Shown one piece after another: positions 22,760 through 32,025 of a stretch of 64,000 nt of DNA (positions are counted from its first letter, which is position 1; each line of letters begins with the position of its first letter). The notes under the pieces are model-generated. The model was not told the DNA's origin, made no database searches, and worked only from the letters and a program-made list of their open reading frames with translations. This DNA is from a virus: positions 1-64,000 of IMG/VR virus record IMGVR_UViG_3300032331_000874. One strand, 5' to 3'. Made by a program: the position numbers and the translations under genes.

Positions 22760-24895
22760 ATGCCATTACAGCTTTTACAATTTAGGCCGGGGATTAACCG
22801 CGAAGGCACTACGCTTGCCAACGAAGGCGGTTGGTTTGAAGGCGACAAGATACGGTTTCGTTCAGGATACCCTCAGAAACTTGGTGGCTGGCAGCCACTA
22901 TCATCCTACACATATCAAGGCGTTGCACGAGGCTTAATTAACTGGGTTACGCTAAAAGGCTACAACATATTAGGCGTAGGTACGAACTTAAAGTACTACG
23001 TTGAAAGCGGGGGTATCTATAATGACATCACTCCCATACGCAGCACCGCTACATTAACAAATCCTTTCACAACAACTAACGGTTCAAAAACAGTTGTTGT
23101 TACTGATGCTGACCACGGTGGCGTTACTGGCGACTTTGTGACGTTTTCCGGTGCGTCTGCTGTAGGCGGGTTGACGTTAAACGGCGAATACCAGATAACG
23201 TACTTAACAACTAATACATACTCTATACAAGCAGCAACAACGGCTAATGCCGACGCTACAGGCGGCGGTACGGTAACGGCTGTTTATCAAATTAACGTAG
23301 GCTTGCCTGCGTACGGTTATGCAACAGGTTGGGGTGCAGGTTTGTGGGGCGGCTTCATACAAAACACACAGCAAACCACGTTGTCCGCTGCGCTTAACTC
23401 AAGCAACACCAACATTGCCGTTGTATCAACAACAGGGTTTTCCAACGTCACCGGCACGGTGTTAATTAATAACGAGCTAGCTACCTATACAGGCAATACA
23501 GCAACGCTGTTTACCGGAGCCACGCGAGGAGCCAACGGCACAATAGCAACGTCCCACGCAAACAGCACAATTGTTTATAACGCTAATACGTTTACAGGCT
23601 GGGGTGATTCGTCTGCCACAGGTTTAGGTACACAATTGCGTTTGTGGTCACAGGCTAACTTTGGTGACTACTTACTAATTAACCCGCGTGGTGGTTCTAT
23701 CTACATGTGGGTGCCGCAGTATACAGGCGCAAACGTCTTGTTGTTTAACAGCCCAGCTACGCTGCTATCCAATACCAGCGTGGGTATTTACCAAACAGAT
23801 TCAAGTTGCCCAAGCGTTGCAACACAAGTATTAGTGTCGGATGCATCCCGTTTTGTGATTGCGTTTGGTGCAAATGATTACGGCGATACAGCCCAAGACC
23901 CGATGCTTATTCGTTGGTCAGACCAAGAAAGCTACCAAACATGGGCACCGGCTATTACCAACCAAGCAGGTAGTTATAGGTTGTCTAGCGGCTCATCTAT
24001 TGTTACTGCTATTCAAACCCGCCAAGAGATATTTGTTTTGACCGATGCCGCTGCGTACTCCATGCAGTATCTTGGCCCCCCGTATGTGTGGGGCTTTAAC
24101 ATACTATCAAACAACATATCCATCATTGGCCCCAACGCAATTGGTGCGGCTAACAATATTGTGTATTGGATGGGTGCGGATAAATTCTACGTTTACACAG
24201 GCCGTGTAGAAACGCTCCCCTGCGCTTTGCGTCAGTACGTATACGGCGATATTAATTTGGAGCAAAACTATCAGGTGTTTTGCGGTAGTAACGAAGGCTA
24301 CAGCGAGATATGGTGGTTCTACTGCTCAGCAAACTCTACAACAGTAGACCGTTACGTCATATTCAACTATTTGGATAAAGTCTGGTACTACGGCACATTA
24401 AACCGCAGCGCGTGGTTAGATAGTCCTTTGCGCAACTATCCTATGGGCGCAACATATCAGCATACGGTTGTGTACCACGAAAAAGGTAACGACGATATTG
24501 AAGTTAACGGCACAATCCTGCCTATTAATGCTTACATTCAATCATCCGACTTTGACATTGGCGACGGGCACAATCTTGGTTTTGTGTGGCGTATCATTCC
24601 TGATATTACCTTTGACGGTTCAAGCAACCCAACGCCTGATAAACCATCGGCTGTATTTACAGTAAGACCACGACAAAACCCCGGCGGTCCTTACAACGTA
24701 GCTGACGCTCCTACAGTTGCGTCTAAACAGTCTTATGCTAATCAACGAAATTACAACGTGCAAGAATTTACACAGATTGTGTACACACGCGTACGCGGAC
24801 GACAGATGGCATTTAAGATAAGTTCAGACACGCTAGGAACACAATGGCAGTTGGGCGTTCCGCGGATTGATGTACGCCCAGACGGAAGAAGGTAA
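22760..24895 (+). CDS. Packaged DNA stabilisation / tail tubular protein B-like
   Basis: A 711-residue structural protein. The N-terminus, MPLQLLQFRPGINREGTTLANEGGWFEGDKIRFRSG, is a hallmark of the P22 gp10-like stabilisation/tubular protein family in aquatic podophages. Residues about 110-180 hold an FCCH-like module (DADHGGVTGDFVTFSG, GEYQITYLTTNTYSIQA), and residues 350-560 form a beta-propeller-like series (RFVIAFGANDY, YVWGFNILSNN, YSEIWWFYCSANS). It likely forms the tail tube extension and plugs the portal channel after packaging. Confidence 0.75.
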   Translation: MPLQLLQFRPGINREGTTLANEGGWFEGDKIRFRSGYPQKLGGWQPLSSYTYQGVARGLINWVTLKGYNILGVGTNLKYYVESGGIYNDITPIRSTATLTNPFTTTNGSKTVVVTDADHGGVTGDFVTFSGASAVGGLTLNGEYQITYLTTNTYSIQAATTANADATGGGTVTAVYQINVGLPAYGYATGWGAGLWGGFIQNTQQTTLSAALNSSNTNIAVVSTTGFSNVTGTVLINNELATYTGNTATLFTGATRGANGTIATSHANSTIVYNANTFTGWGDSSATGLGTQLRLWSQANFGDYLLINPRGGSIYMWVPQYTGANVLLFNSPATLLSNTSVGIYQTDSSCPSVATQVLVSDASRFVIAFGANDYGDTAQDPMLIRWSDQESYQTWAPAITNQAGSYRLSSGSSIVTAIQTRQEIFVLTDAAAYSMQYLGPPYVWGFNILSNNISIIGPNAIGAANNIVYWMGADKFYVYTGRVETLPCALRQYVYGDINLEQNYQVFCGSNEGYSEIWWFYCSANSTTVDRYVIFNYLDKVWYYGTLNRSAWLDSPLRNYPMGATYQHTVVYHEKGNDDIEVNGTILPINAYIQSSDFDIGDGHNLGFVWRIIPDITFDGSSNPTPDKPSAVFTVRPRQNPGGPYNVADAPTVASKQSYANQRNYNVQEFTQIVYTRVRGRQMAFKISSDTLGTQWQLGVPRIDVRPDGRR

Positions 24896-24897
24896 AC

Positions 24898-25212
24898 ATG
24901 TCCACAGGTACCACAAAATCTCCCTCATTTCCAGTAGCTCCGTTAGAATATAGCCGCCAGTATCAAGACCAGTTAAACAACATTTTACGGTTGTATTTTT
25001 CACAACTGGACAATGCGGGAGCAAGCGCGGGGTCCGCGCAACGCACAGGGAATACAGTTATAGCCGCGCTAAACTTTAGCGCTTTTGACCCTGCAACGGG
25101 AAATACTGTTGTCAGTTTTGCTACTAGCGTAGAAGAAGCGGCTGGGAAATTACGAATTGGCGATGTTTATTATGATGTTGCCACTAACGTGTTAAAAATT
25201 AAGGTGGCCTAA
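24898..25212 (+). CDS. Small late protein (104 aa)
   Basis: A 104-residue protein between the stabilisation protein and the first large internal protein. The N-terminal half carries a helix SRQYQDQLNNILRLYFSQLDN that repeats in small proteins of aquatic podophages. The C-terminal half is beta-like (AAGKLRIGDVYYDVATNVLKIKVA). Possibly an internal or neck protein; no firm family assignment. Confidence 0.6.
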   Translation: MSTGTTKSPSFPVAPLEYSRQYQDQLNNILRLYFSQLDNAGASAGSAQRTGNTVIAALNFSAFDPATGNTVVSFATSVEEAAGKLRIGDVYYDVATNVLKIKVA

Positions 25213-25213
25213 T

Positions 25214-28200
25214 ATGAGCCTGCAAAATCTAGCCAATCAGATGCAATCCACCGGACGTGGCGGTGACACCATGCTCGTCCATATGAACCCAAAAGAAGTA
25301 GCTGGTTTGCAACAACTGGCTATGGCGCATGGCGGCTCATTAACTATCAACCCGCAGACAGGTCTGCCAGAAGCAGGGTTCCTGTCATCTTTGCTTCCTA
25401 CCGTTCTTGGTATGGCCTTAGCCCCCGCTACAGGCGGTGCATCACTTGGTTTGACTGAAGCTTGGCAAACTGCCGCGCTTGTTGGCGCTGGAACAGGTTT
25501 GATGACAGGCAGTTTAAAGAAAGGTTTGATGGCAGGTTTGGGCGCGTTTGGCGGCGCGGGTATGGCTCCGGGGATTATGGGTGCTAGTACTGCTGCGCCT
25601 ACCGCCGCTGCTAATGTTGTAGGTAATACGGCTCAAAACATGGGAGCGCTGTATCAAGGAGGAGCGAATGCGGCAACAGGCGCTGGCGCATCATTAGGAA
25701 CTGCGCAAAACATGGGAGTGTTAAATCAAAATGCAGCATTAGCCCCTGTAACAAACACAGCTCAAAACATGGGTCCGTTGTATCAAGGTGCTGGTGTACC
25801 CCCTACTTCTACAGCAATAAACACACCAGTAGTAGGGCAAGGTGGCGCGCCTAGCGTGTTTGATAAATTTGGTTCAGGGCTTAAAAACATTATTACAAAT
25901 CAAGATGGCGCTGGTTCTCGTTTTGTTGATGAAAATAAAAAGAACTTATTGTCTAGCGGCATATCTATGTTGATGTCTCCTGAAGAAAAAGAAGCGGAGA
26001 AAAAGAGAAAAGAAGAAGAACAGTACGTATTCCATCGTTGGCCTTCTAACTACAGCCGCCAACAAATGTCAGATCGTCCTGCTGGCAGCACGTCTGAACG
26101 CACGTATTTTGCTGCTAGTGGCGGTATGGTTCCCGGCCCTGAAGAACATGGCACGGTTGAGCACATGTCACAGATGAACGCAAACTCGGTGGGCGGTAAC
26201 ATGCGTTATCCAATGGCTAGCCAAACCACACCAACTTACGCAATGCCGGCAGAGCGCCCAATATCACAGAACGTCATTTACCCAGCAACAGATGAACCTG
26301 TTGATGCTTACACAGGCATGCCTACAGCTAAGATGATGGCTAGTGGCGGGATTGCGTCTTTAGCTGCATTTGCTCCCGGTGGTTCCGTTGGTTTTAAATC
26401 TAAACTTACGGCTGTAAAAGCGCCTACAAAAGTCGCACCTAAAACAACAGACACTTCAAAACTGGAAGCTGCAATTAAAGCTGCGCAAAAATATGGTTCG
26501 TCTGAAGAACAGACAAACAAGTACAACGATTTGACTAACCAAATCAAAGACCGTCAAAACGAAAAAGCAAGCAAAGCTAAAGAACTTGCTGATCGTCAAA
26601 AATCTTACGCTGCGGACTTAAAAAGGATGCAAGGCGAACAGGCTGCTCGTGTCAAAGAATTAAATACAGAGTACGGCAATAAAGTTAAAGACTTTAACGC
26701 TGATACACAGAAAGAATTAAAGAGCCGCCAAGCGGATATTAAAAACACCAAAGACAAAAACGAGCAAAAACAAAAACAAGCTGAGCTTGCTGAATGGCAA
26801 AAAGGCCGTGCTAACGATTTGGCTAACATAAACAAAGATAAAACCAACGCTATTAATGATGCTGGTAATGACATAAAAAACTTTACCAACGACTTTAACA
26901 ACTATAAAAATGAAATAGCCACGTTTAATAAAGATGCTGATACACAAATCAGTACATTGGCAAAAGACCAAGCCACGGCTAAACAATACGCTGGCCTTGC
27001 AAAAACTCGTGAAGGCCAAGAAAAACAATTTGAAGATACAAAGAGCGCAAATCAAAAGCTACTTGACAAAGCTAACGAAGACTTTGAAGCAGCTACAAAT
27101 AAATACACTGATTACCAGAACGCTTTGAAAGACGAAAAAGCTAAATGGGAAGAAGAAACTAAGCGTACTACTAGTGGCATAGCTGCGCGTGGTACGTATA
27201 CTAAAGCTCCGGGTAATGAGACTGCTGCTGATTTGCAATCACGGATTGACTACATTGTTAAACACCCTGAAGGTGCTGGCGCAATGGGTGCTACCTATCT
27301 TACAAAAGAACAAAAAGATCAAGTAGCTAAGCTTAAAGACCAGCTTACGTCTGCTTCAAACACTAAAGTTTACAATCCGGCTACGGGACAATACGAAGCA
27401 AATACTACAAAAACATACCAAGAACTTAAAGCTGCGCCGAGCTACGACACTACAAAGAAAATTCAAGAAGAAGATAATGTTCGTCAAATTTTTGAAGAGT
27501 TAACAGGGCGTTCACCAACTCAAGATGAGTTAAAGCAATTTGGTTTTGGTAAAAACATGTCAGATCAAGACGTGGTTAACGCTATAACTAACAAGAAAAG
27601 TGGTTTAGCTGAACTAAACATGACTGCTCAGTTTAGTGATGATGATTTAAACGATCAAGCTAAGTATTACTGGGGCCGCGCCATGACCAAAGGCGAGCTA
27701 GCGTACTTTAAAGACCCAGCTAACAAGATTACTAACTTCAATGCGTTACGTTCAGTAATGCAGAATAACCCTGCGTACTTGCAAAACCTAAACAAAATTA
27801 ACCAAGCAGCATTTAACAAAGAACAAACTGCTGCACAAGTAGCAATGGAAGGCCCTGTTACAAAAGAACAAGTGTCTTCACTTTATCAAGATTTGTTTGG
27901 CAAACCACCAACAGATGAACAGCTAAGCGCTGCTTTAAGTTCAGGCGCATCTAAATCTCAGCTTACGGCGCAACTTAAAGCGTCTCCTGAGTATTCCGCC
28001 AAAATGACGCAACCTTTAGTTCCTGAAGTAAAACAAACCACTGCTGGTATACCTGCTATTAACACAGGGCCTGCAATGACACAGGAACGAATGAACGCTC
28101 TTCTTGCCGCATATAACACAGCACCTGCCGGTGGACAACAAACGGCTGACCAACTTGGTTTGGCTCCATTAGTAAAAGGCACTACAGGGCAGGGCGGGTA

Positions 28201-28702
28201 TGTGTTTAACCAGCCACAGCAGGAAGCATCTATTGCGGGTGCGCTGCCGTACCAAGACATCATTAACCGTTTAGGTATTGGTGGGGTATACCAACAAATT
28301 GCAGACAAAGCACCAGCACTTCAACCCGGCGCGCAGTTTAATGTTGCACAGGGTTACACGCCAATTGGTCAAACAGCTAGACCGATGGCTGATGGTGGTT
28401 ACGCTGGCGGTGGTTATCATTTGGGAGATTACTCAGATGGCGGCAGATTACTCAAAGGCCCCGGTGATGGAGTTAGTGATTCTATTCCTGCTTCCATTGG
28501 TAACAAGCAGCCTGCCCGTCTTGCTGATGGTGAGTTTGTTATTCCCGCACGGATTGTGTCTGAGTTGGGTAACGGTTCTACCGAAGCAGGTGCACGTCAG
28601 TTGTACGCCATGATGGACCGAGTACAAAAGAAACGCAGAGCTACGGTTGGTAAAGGAAAAGTTGCGGTAAATAGCCGAGCGCATCAAGTATTACCTGCAT
28701 GA
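25214..28702 (+). CDS. Large internal virion (ejection-type) protein
   Basis: A 1,162-residue protein. The N-terminal 130 residues are hydrophobic and Gly/Ala-rich (FLSSLLPTVLGMALAPATGG), as in proteins that cross the host envelope. Three short repeats of TAQNMG-x-L-Y/N-Q follow (about 138-190). Residues 400-650 form a long Lys/Gln/Asp coiled coil. Residues about 750-935 contain DUF4214-like blocks (FEELTGRSPTQDELKQFGFG, LYQDLFGKPPTDEQL). The C-terminus (GDGVSDSIPASIGNKQPARL) is a common end in aquatic-phage internal proteins. The 3' end overlaps the next gene by 4 bp. Confidence 0.7.
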   Translation: MSLQNLANQMQSTGRGGDTMLVHMNPKEVAGLQQLAMAHGGSLTINPQTGLPEAGFLSSLLPTVLGMALAPATGGASLGLTEAWQTAALVGAGTGLMTGSLKKGLMAGLGAFGGAGMAPGIMGASTAAPTAAANVVGNTAQNMGALYQGGANAATGAGASLGTAQNMGVLNQNAALAPVTNTAQNMGPLYQGAGVPPTSTAINTPVVGQGGAPSVFDKFGSGLKNIITNQDGAGSRFVDENKKNLLSSGISMLMSPEEKEAEKKRKEEEQYVFHRWPSNYSRQQMSDRPAGSTSERTYFAASGGMVPGPEEHGTVEHMSQMNANSVGGNMRYPMASQTTPTYAMPAERPISQNVIYPATDEPVDAYTGMPTAKMMASGGIASLAAFAPGGSVGFKSKLTAVKAPTKVAPKTTDTSKLEAAIKAAQKYGSSEEQTNKYNDLTNQIKDRQNEKASKAKELADRQKSYAADLKRMQGEQAARVKELNTEYGNKVKDFNADTQKELKSRQADIKNTKDKNEQKQKQAELAEWQKGRANDLANINKDKTNAINDAGNDIKNFTNDFNNYKNEIATFNKDADTQISTLAKDQATAKQYAGLAKTREGQEKQFEDTKSANQKLLDKANEDFEAATNKYTDYQNALKDEKAKWEEETKRTTSGIAARGTYTKAPGNETAADLQSRIDYIVKHPEGAGAMGATYLTKEQKDQVAKLKDQLTSASNTKVYNPATGQYEANTTKTYQELKAAPSYDTTKKIQEEDNVRQIFEELTGRSPTQDELKQFGFGKNMSDQDVVNAITNKKSGLAELNMTAQFSDDDLNDQAKYYWGRAMTKGELAYFKDPANKITNFNALRSVMQNNPAYLQNLNKINQAAFNKEQTAAQVAMEGPVTKEQVSSLYQDLFGKPPTDEQLSAALSSGASKSQLTAQLKASPEYSAKMTQPLVPEVKQTTAGIPAINTGPAMTQERMNALLAAYNTAPAGGQQTADQLGLAPLVKGTTGQGGYVFNQPQQEASIAGALPYQDIINRLGIGGVYQQIADKAPALQPGAQFNVAQGYTPIGQTARPMADGGYAGGGYHLGDYSDGGRLLKGPGDGVSDSIPASIGNKQPARLADGEFVIPARIVSELGNGSTEAGARQLYAMMDRVQKKRRATVGKGKVAVNSRAHQVLPA

Positions 28703-29130
28703 AGCTACAACTTAGTTTAATACCGCACGGTATGTTTTACAGGGTGTTGCCTGCCCTGATGCCGTACTTAGAAGAATCTGTTGTTCGTAGCCGTGGGCGC
28801 GTAGTTGTTGATGATTTAATTCGTATTATCGTAAACGGCGAAATGCAGTTATGGGTAGTGTACGAAGAAGACAGCAATCAGATATACGGGCACTTTATGA
28901 CGGAGGTACGTAAGTACCCACAAATGCAGTTGCTAGTAATACAGTACGCAGCAATGGAGCCTAATCACATGGCTCAGATAGAAGATCAAATGCAAGAATA
29001 CGCAACTAGGTTTGCAAAAGAAATGGGTTGCGCTGGTATAGAGTTTATTGGCAGACCGGGTTGGAAAAAACACGCGACTAAATATGGGTACCAAGCGCAG
29101 AGCGTGACGTACCAAAAATTTTTTGAATAG
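28699..29130 (+). CDS. GNAT-like protein, internal virion module
   Basis: A 143-residue protein with the layout of a GNAT acetyltransferase fold: strand LWVVYEEDSNQIYGHFMTEV, then QMQLLVIQYAAMEPN, and the C-terminal GCAGIEFIGRPGWKKHATKYGYQAQSVTYQKFF, in which the R-P-G-W segment precedes the last strands. Comparable small proteins sit between internal virion genes in aquatic podophages. A classical Q/R-x-x-G-x-G/A acetyl-CoA motif is not obvious, so catalytic activity is uncertain. Confidence 0.6.
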   Translation: MKLQLSLIPHGMFYRVLPALMPYLEESVVRSRGRVVVDDLIRIIVNGEMQLWVVYEEDSNQIYGHFMTEVRKYPQMQLLVIQYAAMEPNHMAQIEDQMQEYATRFAKEMGCAGIEFIGRPGWKKHATKYGYQAQSVTYQKFFE

Positions 29131-29138
29131 AGGCGACT

Positions 29139-30290
29139 ATGAGCCGAGTATCGTATGCAATGATGGAAGCTGGGTATATACCCGGCGACTTGGGCGCGTT
29201 TAAAAAAGAGGGCGGCAAAATCAAGCTGTATGGTGATAGCCCTCCTTCGACCCCTACTAGCCAAACAGTTACCAACCTATCGTATCCAGATTGGGCAAAA
29301 CCGTACGTTAGAGAAACGGTTGAAAACGCTTTAGTTCAAGCAAAGTCGCCTTATCAAGCATACCAAGGGCAACGACTTGCTGGGTTTGACCCGCTTCAAC
29401 TAACTGCACAGCAAGCTGTCGCTAACATTACTCCATCCCAGCAACTTGGACCCGCCACACAATACGCGGCTTCGGCAGGACTGCAAGCTGGCAACATGCA
29501 GTACAACCCCATGTATGCGCAGACAGGCTCGTTTACTCAACCGGGCGTAGCTGGGCAGTACATGTCGCCTTATACGCAGAACGTCATCGACATACAGAAC
29601 CGTGAAGCGGCTCGTCAATCTGAAATACAAAGAAACCAAAACCAAGCACAAGCTGTAGGTCAAGGTGCGTTTGGTGGTTCACGTTCGGCTATTGTTGAAG
29701 CAGAACGTCAACGTAATTTGATGCAGCAACAAGGCGACATCCAGCAAAAAGGCCAGCAAGCAGCCTACGAACAAGCGCAAAACTTGTATGGCAACGAGCA
29801 ACAACGCGCGCTGCAAGCTCAACAGCAAACAGAACAGTCACGCCAATATGGTGCAGGTCTTGGTTTACAAGGATTGCAAACACAGTTGCAAGCAGCAGGG
29901 CAGCTTGGTTCTCTTGGTGGACAACAGTTCCAGCAACAAACAGACATCATCAATGCGCTAAATGCAGCCGGTGCGCAACGTCAAGGTTTGAACCAACAGC
30001 GACTGTCGCAAGACTATCAGGACTTCCTGACACAGAAACAATACCCGTACCAGCAAATTGCTTTTGCTAACGAAATGATTAAAGGTGTGCCAACACAGAC
30101 TACACAGTCTATGTATGCAGCGCCACCTTCACTTACGTCTCAGCTAGGCGGTTTGGGTTTGGCAGCGTATGGATTATTTGGTGCAGGTAAAGCTGAAGGC
30201 GGTAAGATTGAAGAAGACCGTATGGAGCAGGGCTATCCGGGTCTGGGTGAATTAGCAATGTACAACGCAATGCAGAGAGCGCGAGGCTAA
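29139..30290 (+). CDS. Gln-rich internal virion protein
   Basis: A 383-residue protein with a Gln-rich coiled-coil middle (about 150-320, with QKGQQAAYEQAQNLYGNEQQ) and an N-terminal segment containing PYVRETVENALVQAKSPYQAYQGQRLAGFDPLQ, a recurrent motif of aquatic-phage internal proteins. The C-terminus has a small hydrophobic patch (LGGLGLAAYGLFGAGKAEGGK). It likely forms part of the internal core ejected with the DNA, like T7 gp14/15/16 analogues. Confidence 0.65.
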   Translation: MSRVSYAMMEAGYIPGDLGAFKKEGGKIKLYGDSPPSTPTSQTVTNLSYPDWAKPYVRETVENALVQAKSPYQAYQGQRLAGFDPLQLTAQQAVANITPSQQLGPATQYAASAGLQAGNMQYNPMYAQTGSFTQPGVAGQYMSPYTQNVIDIQNREAARQSEIQRNQNQAQAVGQGAFGGSRSAIVEAERQRNLMQQQGDIQQKGQQAAYEQAQNLYGNEQQRALQAQQQTEQSRQYGAGLGLQGLQTQLQAAGQLGSLGGQQFQQQTDIINALNAAGAQRQGLNQQRLSQDYQDFLTQKQYPYQQIAFANEMIKGVPTQTTQSMYAAPPSLTSQLGGLGLAAYGLFGAGKAEGGKIEEDRMEQGYPGLGELAMYNAMQRARG

Positions 30291-30291
30291 T

Positions 30292-32016
30292 ATGATAGGC
30301 ATGCCAAACATCAATCAGTATTTTAAAGCGGCTATGGGCTATGACCTAGCCAAGCTTCAAGCTGTCATTCGTGGGCAAGACCATTCTATCCCTATGGTTG
30401 CCGCTATGGCTGCGTTTGAACTTAAAAAGCCAATGATTACGGCTATGCAAGCGCAACAAGCAGCGCAACAAAAATCTACGTTTACTGTACGCGACAAGCT
30501 TGAAGACGAGATGCAGCCCAAAGGCATGATGCCTGACAATGCCATGATGGCTGCACATCAACAGCAACAAGGTTCTCTGCCTGAGAATACAGGCATTGGG
30601 CAACTACCAGCACCTAACATGCAGACTATGCACGCTGCTAACGGCGGCATTATTGCGTTTGATGATGGTGGTTATGTACCGGGCTACGCTGGTAACGATT
30701 TGTTTGCTGGCAGTGATGTTGATGAGGAAGAAGTTGCTGCGTTAGATGCAGACCAAGTTTTAACTCCCGGTCGCGGCAGAGGCGCTCCGCCTAAAGGTGG
30801 CATACCCGAAAAGACACGAAAAGTTTTAGAAAATAAAGACAAGGACAAAGGCAAAACTAAAGGACGTGGTGGAGTCCCTATTAAAGATACCAACATCCTT
30901 GATGAGTTGATAGGAAAACCCACGCCTAGCCCCAACCGTCCTAGTGCCGCAACGCCAGATATAACACCCCCACTTGCGCAATCTGAAGTAGATAGGTTAG
31001 TGCAAGCAAACAAGAGCATGCAAAACATGCCTCGTGAGGCAGCAACACCTACTTTATCTGTGCCTCCTACAGAAAGACGTACCGCGCCTACAGCTTACGC
31101 AACACCTGCTGCGCCTCAAGGACCAGATACAGAACAACAGATGGCTGATACGCTTTCTAGGATTTCTGGCACACAAGACGCTGAAATTAAAAACCAATAC
31201 AAAGACCTTGAAAAACAAACTGCTACAGGCATAGAAGCGTTGCGTAGAGAAAGAGCGATAGGCAAACCAACAGGCCAAGCATACTCAGGCTTAGAAGCAT
31301 CGTTAAAGAAAGACGAAGAAGCGGTTAAAGGCAAAGAAGACAAAAACTTGCAGATGGCGTTAATCAATGCTGGCTTAGCTATTGCTGGCGGCACATCCCG
31401 TTATGCGCTTGAGAACATTGGTAAAGGCGCAATGGTTGGTACTAAACAATATATGGATGGGTTGGACAAACTGGAAGCCGCCGCTAAAGACCGCCAGAAA
31501 ATGTCAGCTATGATTGAAGAAGCACGTCGTGCTGAAGCTCGTGGTGATTGGAAAGAAAAGAATGACTTTGAATCCAAAGCGTTTGAACTAGGTATTAGTT
31601 CGCGTAAACAAAGTATTGATGCGTTAAGTAAAATCTACGACACCAATAAAAAAGCGGCAGTTGATATTTTTAACAGGTTAGAGCAAGATAAAAGCGCTAA
31701 CATTCGCAACAGAGAAACTAACGCAGCGCATTTGCAAGGCCAAAATATTATGGCTAACGCATATAAAGAGCGTGCTGGTGCTGCTAACAACCCAGTCAAT
31801 GTTGCAATGGATAACGCTCGTCAAGAGTGGGATGCTTTTACCAAAGACAAGGGGAACATGCTGCTAAAGCCAGAACAAAAAGCTTTAAAACAACGTGAGA
31901 TATATGAACGCGTATTTAGAGCGCATGGTTTGCCTAGCCCATTTAGTACAGGCGCATCGCCTGCTGGCGGTGGACAACGTGTTCCGTTGTCACAAAGATC
32001 TGATCTGTTCCAATAA
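30292..32016 (+). CDS. Internal virion protein (574 aa)
   Basis: A 574-residue protein beginning MIGMPNINQYFKAAMGYDL, with GQDHSIPMVAAMAAFELKKP, a pattern common at the start of internal virion proteins of aquatic podophages. A charged, Pro/Gly-rich linker (about 140-280) is followed by a long coiled coil (about 330-500) with a short hydrophobic patch LQMALINAGLAIAGGTSRYAL. It lies between the Gln-rich protein and the giant polyvalent protein, so the three probably form the ejection core. Confidence 0.65.
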   Translation: MIGMPNINQYFKAAMGYDLAKLQAVIRGQDHSIPMVAAMAAFELKKPMITAMQAQQAAQQKSTFTVRDKLEDEMQPKGMMPDNAMMAAHQQQQGSLPENTGIGQLPAPNMQTMHAANGGIIAFDDGGYVPGYAGNDLFAGSDVDEEEVAALDADQVLTPGRGRGAPPKGGIPEKTRKVLENKDKDKGKTKGRGGVPIKDTNILDELIGKPTPSPNRPSAATPDITPPLAQSEVDRLVQANKSMQNMPREAATPTLSVPPTERRTAPTAYATPAAPQGPDTEQQMADTLSRISGTQDAEIKNQYKDLEKQTATGIEALRRERAIGKPTGQAYSGLEASLKKDEEAVKGKEDKNLQMALINAGLAIAGGTSRYALENIGKGAMVGTKQYMDGLDKLEAAAKDRQKMSAMIEEARRAEARGDWKEKNDFESKAFELGISSRKQSIDALSKIYDTNKKAAVDIFNRLEQDKSANIRNRETNAAHLQGQNIMANAYKERAGAANNPVNVAMDNARQEWDAFTKDKGNMLLKPEQKALKQREIYERVFRAHGLPSPFSTGASPAGGGQRVPLSQRSDLFQ

Positions 32017-32025
32017 GGACAAGTC